DNA of 64,000 nucleotides from Burkholderia sp. Ac-20365 (GTDB taxonomy: Bacteria; Pseudomonadota; Gammaproteobacteria; Burkholderiales; Burkholderiaceae), in NCBI RefSeq assembly GCF_017104715.1, contig NZ_JAAGPI010000026.1, positions 1-64,000 of the forward strand, in the 5' to 3' direction. Numbering within the stretch: the stretch's first letter is position 1; each line of letters starts with the position of its first letter. A model generated the notes under the pieces. It was not told where the DNA came from and did not search any database. It saw only the letters and a program-made list of their open reading frames with translations. A program made the position numbers and the translations under genes. This document shows positions 27,390 through 36,222 of this stretch, piece by piece.

Positions 27390-27593
27390 TTACGGATCGA
27401 TGACCTCGGCGCAGGCATCGGTCGGCGCGGCGGCGACGTGACCGACCACGGGCACGATCTTCAGCCCAGCCGACGCGACGCGGCACGGCGCCGCAGCCAG
27501 CCCGCAACCGCCCAACGCACTCACGAGCGCGAAAACCGATGCGCATAGCGCGACTCGACGCGCAATCGTGCGGCCTGAGTGGTTCGCTTTCAC
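27390..27593 (-). CDS. Small outer-membrane or inner-membrane lipoprotein, 67 residues
   Basis: A short lipoprotein starting with GTG at 27593, eight bases after AAGGAG. Residues 12-30 are a hydrophobic signal followed by the lipobox LGGC, so the mature protein has only about 38 residues: CGLAAAPCRVASAGLKIVP and a short tail with a second Cys pair. I recall such tiny lipoproteins as common in Burkholderiales but cannot name a function. It lies 44 bases after purT and 73 before the MliC-like gene, probably in one transcript. Confidence 0.75.
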   Translation of the reverse strand: MKANHSGRTIARRVALCASVFALVSALGGCGLAAAPCRVASAGLKIVPVVGHVAAAPTDACAEVIDP

Positions 27594-27637
27594 CTTCAAC
27601 ACTCCTTGCGCGCTACGCCGCCAGGCTTTGCGCCGGT

Positions 27638-28852
27638 TTACTTCGCCGACACCGGCTTGACGGCGCCCGCCGCCTGCTTCGCGCGCTGCAGCGCTTCGCC
27701 GATATCGTCGCCCGTCGCGAGCGCCACGCCCATGCGACGCTTGACGAAGCTCTCGGGCTTGCCGAACAGGCGCAGGTCCGCGCCCGGCACCGCCAGCGCC
27801 TGCGCAACGCCTTCGAACGCAATGCCTTCCTCGTCGAGCCCGCCGTAGATCACGGCCGATGCACCCGGCGCGCGCAAGGTCGTATCGACAGGCAAGCCGA
27901 GAATCGCGCGTGCATGCAGCTCGAATTCGGAGAAACGCTGCGACGCGAGCGTAACGAGGCCGGTGTCGTGCGGACGCGGGCTCACTTCCGAGAACCATAC
28001 GTCATCGCCGCGCACGAAAAGTTCCACACCGAACAGGCCACGGCCGCCGAGCGCCGTCGTCACCTTGTCGGCGATCTCGCGCGAGCGTTCCAGCGCGAGC
28101 GGACTCATCGGCTGCGGCTGCCAGGATTCGACGTAATCGCCCGCTACCTGCACGTGGCCGATCGGCTCGCAGAAGTACGTGGCCGTCTGCTGCGTGGCCG
28201 GGTCGATCGCGCGTACGGTCAGTTGCGTGATCTCGTATTCGAAGTTGATAAAGCCTTCGACGATCACGCGCCCATGATTCACGCGGCCGCCCGCCATCGC
28301 GTACTGCCATGCGGGTTCGACGTCGGCGTCGCTACGCAGCACCGACTGGCCTTTGCCCGACGACGACATCACCGGCTTCACGACGCACGGATAACCGACC
28401 TTCGCGATGCCCGCCTTCAGTTCGTCGATGGAATCGGCGAACGCATACGGCGACGTCGGAATGCCGAGTTCTTCGGCAGCAAGACGGCGGATGCCTTCGC
28501 GGTTCATCGTCAGTTGCGTGGCGCGTGCGGTCGGGATCACTTCAGCGACGCGTTCGGTTTCGATCGCGGCGAGCGCGTCCGTGGCAATGGCTTCGATTTC
28601 CGGCACGATCAGATGCGGCCGCTCTTTTTCGACGAGCGCGCGCAACGCTTTCGCGTCCGTCATGTCGATCACGTGCGAGCGATGCGCAACCTGATGTCCC
28701 GGCGCGTTCGGATAACGGTCCACCGCGATCACTTCGACGCCGAGCCGTTGCAGCGCGATGATCACTTCCTTGCCCAGTTCACCCGCGCCGAGCAGCATGA
28801 CGCGCGTAGCCGAGGTCGAAAGCGGTGTGCCGATGCGTTGGCCGATCTGCAT
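27638..28852 (-). CDS. purT: Formate-dependent phosphoribosylglycinamide formyltransferase
   Basis: ATP-grasp enzyme that makes formyl-GAR from GAR, formate and ATP, replacing folate-dependent PurN. It has 404 residues. Marks are VMLLGAGELGKEVIIALQRLG near 18, PEIEAIATDAL near 80, the ATP-binding KPVMSSSGKGQSVL near 155 and the metal site EVSPRPHDTGLVTL near 283. The ATG at 28852 begins MQIGQRIGTPLS, the usual start. Together with purD at 1.9 kb it supplies consecutive purine steps, but the genes are unlinked. Confidence 0.96.
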   Translation of the reverse strand: MQIGQRIGTPLSTSATRVMLLGAGELGKEVIIALQRLGVEVIAVDRYPNAPGHQVAHRSHVIDMTDAKALRALVEKERPHLIVPEIEAIATDALAAIETERVAEVIPTARATQLTMNREGIRRLAAEELGIPTSPYAFADSIDELKAGIAKVGYPCVVKPVMSSSGKGQSVLRSDADVEPAWQYAMAGGRVNHGRVIVEGFINFEYEITQLTVRAIDPATQQTATYFCEPIGHVQVAGDYVESWQPQPMSPLALERSREIADKVTTALGGRGLFGVELFVRGDDVWFSEVSPRPHDTGLVTLASQRFSEFELHARAILGLPVDTTLRAPGASAVIYGGLDEEGIAFEGVAQALAVPGADLRLFGKPESFVKRRMGVALATGDDIGEALQRAKQAAGAVKPVSAK

Positions 28853-29118
28853 GAAAGCTCCAGAGAATTTGTGACAAAAAGCGGGTGGAATGAATGACTG
28901 CGCCGATGTTAACATGCGCGGCCCCTGTGGCCGCGCCGTCTGCGTGCCGATAACCCATGCTGAGGGCCGTGCTTTCAGCCAGCCGCCGCGCGCCGCGGGC
29001 AACCGGCGAACACGGCGGCGTTTTGCCTTATGCCGTTCGTCACCCGCGTTTGCGCTCGCATGCGGCGAGCGTAGTGCGATACCCTTACGCCTTCGCCAGT
29101 TTAGAGAGGAACGACGAT

Positions 29119-29727
29119 ATGCAGCCCACGTCCGCCACGCAACGCGACACGCGCTCGAGCGCAACACCCGACGCATCGTCGCATGCACCTGGCGCGGCCG
29201 CGCGCGCGTCGCTCCGCCAGCGTGCGGGTCGTGCATTCACCGCCGTGTCGATGGCTGCGTCGCTGTCCCTGCTCGTCGCCGCCTGTGCGATGCCGAAGCA
29301 CGCCGATTCGGAAGCCCCGCCGCCCGATCCGTTCAATCCCGCCGCCACGCAACTGCTCGACAACACCGACTGGCAGCTGAGCAACTGGAAGGTAGCAGGC
29401 GGCGCCACACGCGACGTGCCCGGCGGCGCGAACGGCGAGCCGATCACACTGGTGCTGTCGACGCAAACGGGACTTCGCCGCGCCAGCGGCTTCTCCGGCT
29501 GCAACCGCTATACGGGCAGCTACACGCTGAAGGACGGCAAGCTGGGCTTCGGCCCGCTCGCGGGCACGCGCATGGCGTGCGCGACGCCGGGCGGCAAGAT
29601 TGAAGGCGCGTATCTCGACGCGCTTTCGCATATCGAACACACGGGCGTCGACATGCGCAAACCGCAGCAACTCCAGTTGATCCTCGACAACGGCGACACG
29701 CTCGTGTTCGCACGGCGCGCCCAATGA
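29119..29727 (+). CDS. META-domain (HslJ-like) lipoprotein
   Basis: A 202-residue envelope protein. The lipobox LLVAAC places the lipid-bearing Cys at about residue 56, after an unusually long polar N-terminal stretch. The META domain follows: LDNTDWQLSNW, GCNRYTGSY near 130 and GTRMACATPGG near 152. META/HslJ proteins are linked to stress and novobiocin resistance in E. coli, though the mechanism is unclear. GAGAGGA at about 29103-29110 supports the ATG at 29119. An internal ATG close to the hydrophobic segment could be the real start, which would give a normal-length signal peptide. Confidence 0.82.
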   Translation: MQPTSATQRDTRSSATPDASSHAPGAAARASLRQRAGRAFTAVSMAASLSLLVAACAMPKHADSEAPPPDPFNPAATQLLDNTDWQLSNWKVAGGATRDVPGGANGEPITLVLSTQTGLRRASGFSGCNRYTGSYTLKDGKLGFGPLAGTRMACATPGGKIEGAYLDALSHIEHTGVDMRKPQQLQLILDNGDTLVFARRAQ

Positions 29728-29827
29728 CGGCACGACCGCGTGCCCTCGCGGATGCGCGCTGCGCGGCTGGCCCGCTTCGCCCGGTTAAACTCGACGGGTC
29801 GCGCGCACGCGCATCCGTCATTCGTTG

Positions 29828-32800
29828 ATGTCTAGCATGCAAACGGTAGTTTTCGGCTGGTTCGGCGCTTCCGCCGTCTGGTTTCTTCCCCTCGTGTGGC
29901 GTCTCGTGAAGTCCGTGCTGCCGGGCGGCGCGGGCCTGCGCGGCCCCGGCACGATCCGGCTGTGGCTCGGCTTTATCTGCGTGCTGGTGGCAAGCTGCAC
30001 GCTCGAAGCGTCGCTCGTCAACGTGCAGGGGATCGACGGCTTCGGGCATGCGCTGTCGGCTGGGCTGACCCATCTGATGGGGCGCATCGCGACGCCGCTC
30101 GTGATGCTCGGCCTGTTCGTGATTTCACTGCCGTGGCTGATCGATTTCAAATGGTCGTCGTTCGTCGGCTGGGCCAACGACGCGTTCGGGCTTGGCCTGT
30201 CGCGCCGCGCGCGCGACGATGAAGCACGCGAGTCGCGCGTTTCATCGCGTATCGCCGCTGAATCGACGCCGTCGCATAGCAGCGCGCCCATCAACACGAT
30301 GGCGCCGAAGGCCAATGGACGTTACGCGCGGCCAACCGTCTGGCGCCCGCCCGCGATGAAGCGCGCAGCAGGCGCCGCGGGCGCCGCAGCCGTGGCAGGC
30401 GAAGCGATGGGCATGCAGACGGGGCCAGCGATGGGTGTCGGCGACGGCGGCTTCGCGCGCAACGGTGCGGGCCATTCAGCGGGTGTTCCTGCGGCAAGCC
30501 AGGCGCCGAGTCATCGGACGAGCGTGCCTATGCCACGCATACCCGCTGAGCCTGTCGCGCCCTCGGGCTGGCTCAACCCGGAGCCGGTTCGCGTGCAGCA
30601 TCGGGAAATCGCGCCCGCGACAATGGAAGCCGCCCGCGTGGCCGCCACGCCGCCTACGGTGTTCGGCAGCACGGCTGCGTTGCAGTCGTCGAAGGCGGCA
30701 GCAGCCAATGCCGCTGCACGCGGCGCGTCGACGAGTCCTGCCGTGACGTCGGCGCGCTCGGCGGCATTGCGCGCGGCAACGCTGGCACACATGCGTCAAT
30801 CGGCTGCCGTGAGCGCGACAACCCCTGCGACGCAGACGAGGCGAGGTGTCGCGTCGAATGGTTCGACCGGCATGCGCGGTGCCGCGCCGAATCTCAAGGT
30901 GCCCGCCTACACGCGAGCCAACGCGTCCGCCCACCAGCCTACAGCGCCGACGGCACCCGCCGCGAGCGTGCAGGAAACCTTGCGCAGCATCGAGGAAAAT
31001 GCAGCACGCTGGACGACGCTCGCGGGTGCGAGCCTCGCCCGGCGCACCGCAAGCGACCCCGCCAGAGTGGTCGAGACACGTAGCGCTCCGGCCGCATTTG
31101 ATGCGGCTCTTGCGCCCGCTGTGTCTGCGGCCGTCGCGCCGGGGGCTCCGGCTGTGACGGCTGGCACTGCTGTCGCCGGTGCTGCGGCGGTCGCCGCAGT
31201 CGATCAGGCTGTGTCGGCACTGGAAGCCGCGATTGCCTCGCAAACGACACCGGTCGCGCCGACGCCTGCGTTGCCGGCAGCAGCAGACCAACAGGAACGA
31301 AACGAAGAAGACGTTGCGACGGTCATCGCCGGGCAGCCTGCTGCATCGTCGGCCGCAACGCAAATGCAGGTCGCGGCGGCCGAGCCGGCAGTGACGCACG
31401 TCAACACGGGCGATGCGACATCGTCTGTCGAGCTACCAGCAGTCGTGGCAGAAGCGCCGGTTGCAGCAGTCGAGCCGCAGACACCACCGATCGCCGCCGG
31501 ACATGCAGTCGCGCCGGTGATCGAAACGACCCGCGCAGCGGCAATGCCCGAGGCAGTCGAAGCGCTCCAGCCGCAAATCGTCGACGAGCGGACCGAGACG
31601 CAAACGCAATCAGCGGCGCAAAGCGCGGCTCCCGCTGTGCCAACGTCTGTGCCGGCGACACCGGCACCGGCGCCCGAACAGGCTGTCTCGAGCTCTGTCA
31701 TTGCCTCCACGCCTTCCGTCGACTCCGCGCTGGCCGAACCGATCGAAACGTCGGCTGCACAACCCACGCCGCCGCAAAGCGACGACAACGAAATCGAGGC
31801 GAATGCCCCGGCAACGCCCGTCGTCGAGGATGTGACAGCGGCTCACCAGGTCGAGACGGCATCACAACCGGATACGCCGGCCACACCTGCGGACGTCGTC
31901 GAAGACGACACGACTGCGCCCGCCGAAGAGCTGGAAACGCACCCTGCTCCGCCGGCGCCATGGGAAGCCATCACGCAATCCGTATCGCTGCTGCGCGTGG
32001 CGGCGGCAAACGGTCCGTCGATGCAGGCGCATGGCACGCCCGTGTCGAATGCTCCTGCGTATAGCGATAGCGATAGCGATGCAGTAGCGCCGCTCGAACC
32101 CGTCGCCAGTTCGGCAATCGTCGACGAAGAAACGAACGACGATGCCTCCGAGGCGCCATCGAACATCGTGCGTTTCCCGGGCGCGCTTCCCGTCGCGCAA
32201 ACGCCTGAGCAAAACATCGCGAGCGGGTTCGAACCCGATCTGCCGCCGCAAGCCGATACCGCCGCCGCGCAAGAGGCGCAGCCCGGCACGCAGCCAGACA
32301 CACAATCCGAACCAACGCCCGCTACCCCGCCCCGCCCTGCCGTGCGCGGCCACAGCGGCCCCGCCTTCGAGTTCCACGCGCCCGCGGCCTCATACATCGA
32401 ACTGCCGGCGCTCGATCTGCTCGCGCCCGCGTCGTCCGACGCCGAACCCGTCAGCGAAGAAAAGCTCGCCGAAACAGGCGCACTGATCGAACAGCGCCTG
32501 CAGGAATTCAAGGTGCCCGTGACGGTGGTCGGCGCATCGGCCGGTCCCGTCATCACGCGCTTCGAAGTCGAGCCCGCGCTCGGCGTGCGCGGCAGCCAGA
32601 TCGTCGGGCTGATGAAAGATCTGTCGCGCGGTCTCGGCCTGACGTCGATTCGCGTCGTTGAGACGATTCCTGGCAAGACCTGCATGGGTCTCGAACTGCC
32701 AAATGCGAAGCGTCAGACCATCCGTCTGTCCGAGATTCTGGAAGCCAGCGTCTATCAGAACTCCACGTCGAATCTGACGCTCGCGATGGGCAAAGACATC

Positions 32801-33874
32801 ACCGGCCACCCCGTCGTCACCGATCTCGCGAAAGCGCCGCACATGCTGGTCGCAGGTACCACGGGCTCGGGCAAGTCGGTGGCGATCAACGCGATGATCG
32901 TCTCGCTGCTGTACAAGGCGACGCCCGAAGACGTGCGCATGATCATGATCGACCCGAAGATGCTGGAGCTTTCCGTGTACGAAGGCATTCCGCATCTGCT
33001 CGCGCCCGTCGTGACGGACATGAAACTCGCCGCGAACGCGCTGAACTGGTGTGTCGGCGAAATGGAAAAGCGCTACCGGCTGATGTCGGCCGTCGGCGTG
33101 CGAAACCTGCAAGGCTTCAACCAGAAGATCCGCGACGCCGCCGCGAAAGAAAAGAAGATCGGCAATCCGTTTTCGCTGACGCCCGATGCACCCGAGCCGC
33201 TGTCGTCGCTGCCGCTGATCGTCGTCGTGATCGACGAGCTGGCCGACCTGATGATGGTCGCGGGCAAGAAGATCGAAGAGCTGATCGCGCGCCTCGCGCA
33301 GAAGGCGCGCGCCGCCGGCATCCACCTGATTCTCGCGACGCAGCGCCCTTCCGTCGACGTGATCACGGGTCTCATCAAAGCGAACATTCCGACGCGGGTC
33401 GCGTTCCAGGTGTCGTCGAAGATCGACTCGCGCACGATTCTCGACCAGATGGGCGCCGAGTCGCTGCTCGGTCAGGGCGACATGCTGTTCCTGCCGCCCG
33501 GCACCGGTTATCCGCAGCGCGTGCACGGCGCGTTCGTTGCCGACGAGGAAGTGCATCGCATCGTCGAGCATCTGAAGCAGTTCGGCGAACCGGAATACGT
33601 TGAAGGGATTCTCGACGGCCCCGCGACGGATGGCGGCGCCACGCAGGATCTGTTCGGCGAAACGCCGGATGCCGAAGCCGATCCGCTTTACGACGAAGCC
33701 GTCGCGTTCGTCGTGCGCACGCGGCGCGCGTCGATTTCGGCTGTGCAGCGGCAGTTGCGTATCGGCTATAACCGCGCGGCGCGGCTGGTCGAACAGATGG
33801 AGACGGCAGGCCTCGTGTCGGCGATGGGCATCAACGGCAGCCGCGAAGTACTCGCACCGGGACCGGCGGAGTAA
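29828..33874 (+). CDS. ftsK: FtsK/SpoIIIE DNA translocase with a very long linker
   Basis: Membrane-anchored DNA pump that segregates chromosome ends at the septum, 1348 residues. The N-terminal 135 residues contain about three to four membrane helices. Residues about 135-857 are an Ala/Pro/Thr/Glu-rich low-complexity linker. The motor follows, with Walker A GTTGSGKS at 1010-1017 and Walker B VVIDELADLMM around 1136. The gamma winged-helix (AVQRQLRIGYNRAARLVEQM), which reads KOPS sequences, ends the protein. No ribosome-binding site is obvious; TTG 29825, ATG 29828 and ATG 29837 are all possible starts. Other Burkholderiales carry a shorter FtsK elsewhere as well, so this may be one of two. 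Confidence 0.92.
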   Translation: MSSMQTVVFGWFGASAVWFLPLVWRLVKSVLPGGAGLRGPGTIRLWLGFICVLVASCTLEASLVNVQGIDGFGHALSAGLTHLMGRIATPLVMLGLFVISLPWLIDFKWSSFVGWANDAFGLGLSRRARDDEARESRVSSRIAAESTPSHSSAPINTMAPKANGRYARPTVWRPPAMKRAAGAAGAAAVAGEAMGMQTGPAMGVGDGGFARNGAGHSAGVPAASQAPSHRTSVPMPRIPAEPVAPSGWLNPEPVRVQHREIAPATMEAARVAATPPTVFGSTAALQSSKAAAANAAARGASTSPAVTSARSAALRAATLAHMRQSAAVSATTPATQTRRGVASNGSTGMRGAAPNLKVPAYTRANASAHQPTAPTAPAASVQETLRSIEENAARWTTLAGASLARRTASDPARVVETRSAPAAFDAALAPAVSAAVAPGAPAVTAGTAVAGAAAVAAVDQAVSALEAAIASQTTPVAPTPALPAAADQQERNEEDVATVIAGQPAASSAATQMQVAAAEPAVTHVNTGDATSSVELPAVVAEAPVAAVEPQTPPIAAGHAVAPVIETTRAAAMPEAVEALQPQIVDERTETQTQSAAQSAAPAVPTSVPATPAPAPEQAVSSSVIASTPSVDSALAEPIETSAAQPTPPQSDDNEIEANAPATPVVEDVTAAHQVETASQPDTPATPADVVEDDTTAPAEELETHPAPPAPWEAITQSVSLLRVAAANGPSMQAHGTPVSNAPAYSDSDSDAVAPLEPVASSAIVDEETNDDASEAPSNIVRFPGALPVAQTPEQNIASGFEPDLPPQADTAAAQEAQPGTQPDTQSEPTPATPPRPAVRGHSGPAFEFHAPAASYIELPALDLLAPASSDAEPVSEEKLAETGALIEQRLQEFKVPVTVVGASAGPVITRFEVEPALGVRGSQIVGLMKDLSRGLGLTSIRVVETIPGKTCMGLELPNAKRQTIRLSEILEASVYQNSTSNLTLAMGKDITGHPVVTDLAKAPHMLVAGTTGSGKSVAINAMIVSLLYKATPEDVRMIMIDPKMLELSVYEGIPHLLAPVVTDMKLAANALNWCVGEMEKRYRLMSAVGVRNLQGFNQKIRDAAAKEKKIGNPFSLTPDAPEPLSSLPLIVVVIDELADLMMVAGKKIEELIARLAQKARAAGIHLILATQRPSVDVITGLIKANIPTRVAFQVSSKIDSRTILDQMGAESLLGQGDMLFLPPGTGYPQRVHGAFVADEEVHRIVEHLKQFGEPEYVEGILDGPATDGGATQDLFGETPDAEADPLYDEAVAFVVRTRRASISAVQRQLRIGYNRAARLVEQMETAGLVSAMGINGSREVLAPGPAE

Positions 33875-33888
33875 GACGTATCAGACCC

Positions 33889-33916
33889 AAAGGACGGGCA
33901 GCGTCGCCCGCCCTTT
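33889..33916. terminator. Hairpin between convergent ftsK and lactonase gene
   Basis: AAAGG-A-CGGGC, loop AGCGTC, GCCCG-C-CCTTT, giving a 10-11 bp stem with one mismatch, flanked by A-rich and T-rich ends. It lies 14 bases after ftsK and 15 bases beyond the stop of the - strand lactonase gene, so it could end both transcripts. Confidence 0.55.
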
Positions 33917-33931
33917 CTCAAACCGCGACCG

Positions 33932-35194
33932 TCACGACGGCGACACCCACTTGAAGTCCACGGGCGAGCCGATATCGATGCGCTTCGGGTTCGCTTCCAG
34001 CAGTCCGCTTTGCGGATCGCGACGGAACACGTAAGCCGTATCGCTGTTCTGATTGCCGACGATCAGCCATTTCCCGGTCGGATCGATTGAGAACTCTCTC
34101 GGCGCTTTCCCAAGACTCGACTGACGGCCCACTTCGCGGATATGGCCGTTGGCGGGATCGACCGCGTAGATCACGATCTCGTTCGCGTCGCCGCGATTGC
34201 TCGCGTACAGAAAGCGCCCATCCGGCGACAGATGGATCGCGGCCGCGCCCACCTGCCCCTTGAAGCCGGGCTTCGTCATTGGCACGACCTGCAGTTGCGT
34301 GAGCTTGCCGTCGTCGTAGCTGAACGCGGTGACGGTCGCCGTCAGTTCGCTCGTCAGATACGCGCGCCTGCCATCGGCGCTGAACACCAGATGACGCGGA
34401 CCCGAGCCCGCCTTCACGTCCGTGTAGCGCTTCTCCGTCGGACCGAACAGGCCGCGGCTGCCGTCGGGCGTGTAGCGGTACGCGTACAGCTTGTCGGTGC
34501 CGAGATCCTGTGCGAACAGATACTTGCCGTCTGGCGAAAAAACGGTCGAATGGACGTGCGCATTATCCTGGCGTCCCTTCACCGGGCCGCCGCCGTCGTG
34601 ATGCACGGTCAGCACCGATGCGCCCACCTGCCCGTTCGCCTGCAATGGAAACACCGCGAAGCTGCCGCCGGGGTTGGCGGCGACCGAGTAATTGGCCGTC
34701 GTCAGATATTTGCCGTCGGGCGAAATGCTCAGATAGCACGGATCGTTGCCGTCCGACGACACGCGGTTCAGGAACGTTAATTGCCCGCTTTTCGCATCTA
34801 AACTGAACGCGCTGATACCGCCACGCTGGTCGGCCGGACCGTTGTCGCCGGGTTGCTCGTTGACGGAGTACACGTAGCGGCCGTCGCGCGACGCGATCAC
34901 ATACGACGGGTTATCGGTCTTCGCCGACGATACCTGCGTGGCGTCGCCCGACTTCGTGTCGAAACGATAGACGTAGATGCCTTCGCTCTTCGGGCCGGTG
35001 TAAGTACCGACGATCAGATCGTAGACGCCGTCGGCGGGCGCAGCGGGCGTGCCCTGGGCGAAAGCCTGCGTGGCGGCAATCGATACCATCAGTGTCAAAC
35101 CTCTCATGATCGAACAGACGGACAAGCGGGACTGCGGATGGGAACTAAAAGACTGTGGCACGGCACACGCTAAAGCTCGTGTACGACGCTGCAT
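33932..35194 (-). CDS. Exported beta-propeller lactonase (6-phosphogluconolactonase-like)
   Basis: A 420-residue member of the lactonase (YbhE/Pgl) seven-bladed propeller family. Blade repeats are seen as YLSISPDGKYLTTANY, VHSTVFSPDGKYLFAQD, HLVFSADGRRAYLTSE, AIHLSPDGRFLYASNRG and EFSIDPTGKWLIVGNQ. A hydrophobic segment near residues 30-46 ending AFAQG looks like a signal peptide, so it is probably periplasmic, unlike E. coli Pgl. AGGAGG six bases before the ATG at 35194 favours this start; a start at 35107 would give a normal signal peptide but has no ribosome-binding site. The natural substrate is uncertain. Confidence 0.85.
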   Translation of the reverse strand: MQRRTRALACAVPQSFSSHPQSRLSVCSIMRGLTLMVSIAATQAFAQGTPAAPADGVYDLIVGTYTGPKSEGIYVYRFDTKSGDATQVSSAKTDNPSYVIASRDGRYVYSVNEQPGDNGPADQRGGISAFSLDAKSGQLTFLNRVSSDGNDPCYLSISPDGKYLTTANYSVAANPGGSFAVFPLQANGQVGASVLTVHHDGGGPVKGRQDNAHVHSTVFSPDGKYLFAQDLGTDKLYAYRYTPDGSRGLFGPTEKRYTDVKAGSGPRHLVFSADGRRAYLTSELTATVTAFSYDDGKLTQLQVVPMTKPGFKGQVGAAAIHLSPDGRFLYASNRGDANEIVIYAVDPANGHIREVGRQSSLGKAPREFSIDPTGKWLIVGNQNSDTAYVFRRDPQSGLLEANPKRIDIGSPVDFKWVSPS

Positions 35195-35460
35195 GACGAC
35201 CTCCTGGCGAGACGGTTATTCGGTTCGTATGTGTCGCTGGTCTGCCGCGCGGCTCGATCGAAGCGTGCCGTGGTCGTGTGTCTCATGCCTGACGGCTGCG
35301 GCCTTCGCACTGCGCCCTCGCGGCCGGTCGTCAATGTCGTAGTTGCGGCAAGTATAAGAGCGTTGCCCGCGCTCGCCCAGTCGCATCGGCGAACGCAGGC
35401 TAACCGGCAGGTTGTCTCTCACCGTCGTCAATTCGAAGAATTCAAACAAAAGGAGTTGCC

Positions 35461-35616
35461 ATGAACATCCATCTCACGCTCGGTCCGCTCGTCGCGCTGA
35501 TCGCCGGCATTCTCATTCTGATCATGCCGCGCCTGCTCAACTTCATCGTCGCGCTGTATCTGATCATTATCGGGTTGATCGGTCTGTTCGGTGTCGGCGG
35601 CACCGCGCACTTCTGA
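35461..35616 (+). CDS. DUF3096-type small membrane protein
   Basis: A 51-residue protein with two membrane helices: LGPLVALIAGILILIMP and LLNFIVALYLIIIGLIGLFG. The sequence matches what I know of DUF3096, a tiny two-helix family of unknown function. AAGGAG lies six to eight bases before the ATG at 35461. It is divergent from the lactonase gene, with 266 bases between them. Confidence 0.85.
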   Translation: MNIHLTLGPLVALIAGILILIMPRLLNFIVALYLIIIGLIGLFGVGGTAHF

Positions 35617-35627
35617 GCGCAAAAACG

Positions 35628-35677
35628 ACGCGCAGCACCACGCGGGCCGCTCTCGCGGTCCGTGCGGTGCTGCGCGT
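35628..35677 (-). terminator. Long hairpin with T-run on the - strand
   Basis: Outer arms ACGCGCAGCACC and GGTGCTGCGCGT pair perfectly, and inner arms CGCGGGCCGC/GCGGTCCGTG pair with few mismatches around a TCTC loop. On the - strand the hairpin is followed by CGTTTTT, so it should end the 81-codon - strand gene at 35730-35975. It may also slow + strand transcripts leaving the DUF3096 gene. Confidence 0.65.
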
Positions 35678-35729
35678 GTATGTCGTGAAGCGCGGGCGGT
35701 CTCGAACGAAACCCGTTGCCTCAGGCGTG

Positions 35730-35975
35730 TCAGCCGTTCGACAGTTGCTCGAGACGCCAGCGCCCCTGCAAGGACAGCCCGCCGACGGCATAATGTCCGT
35801 CGGCTTCGCTATAGCGCTTGAAGCAGGCACGTTCGATCAGAAATGCTGCGGCCGTTTCCATCCCGTTGCGTGAGAGGCCGAGCGTGCGGAAGTCGAGTGG
35901 GAGAAGCGAGTCGTCAGGCAGTTGGCTCGCGGCGGAGAGAATCGTGATGCAGTCAGATTTCGACGGGTTCAGCAT
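35730..35975 (-). CDS. Hypothetical protein, 81 residues
   Basis: A short soluble protein of unknown function. GAGG sits about ten bases before the ATG at 35975, and a terminator hairpin with T-run lies just downstream, so it has the parts of a real gene. The sequence has a polar helical start, then LSRNGMETAAAFLIERACFKRY and YAVGGLSLQGRWRLEQL, a pattern that could be a small helical or winged-helix fold. No family is recognised. Confidence 0.6.
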   Translation of the reverse strand: MLNPSKSDCITILSAASQLPDDSLLPLDFRTLGLSRNGMETAAAFLIERACFKRYSEADGHYAVGGLSLQGRWRLEQLSNG

Positions 35976-36222
35976 GGCTTATCCTCGAAAACGGGGCCTA
36001 AGCTGCGGGTGGCAACGGCGGCCGCCGGTGGGCTGCGATTCGTCAGAAGTGTCACGTTCAAAAACCGATTGTAAGCATCAAAAAATCGGATTGCCAATAC
36101 CCTGAATGCTCGCTGGCGTGCGAACCAGAACGCATCGCGCAAGTCAGGTAACTACGACGCTCGCGTACCGTTTTGGCGCCGTGCAGGAGTGTACTTATTA
36201 CACACTGACCGACCGCTTTACC

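Noticed and set aside
32063..32080. AGCGAT repeated three times in ftsK as a phase-variable tract
   Set aside because: The unit is six bases, so gain or loss keeps the frame; three copies are too few for likely slippage control.
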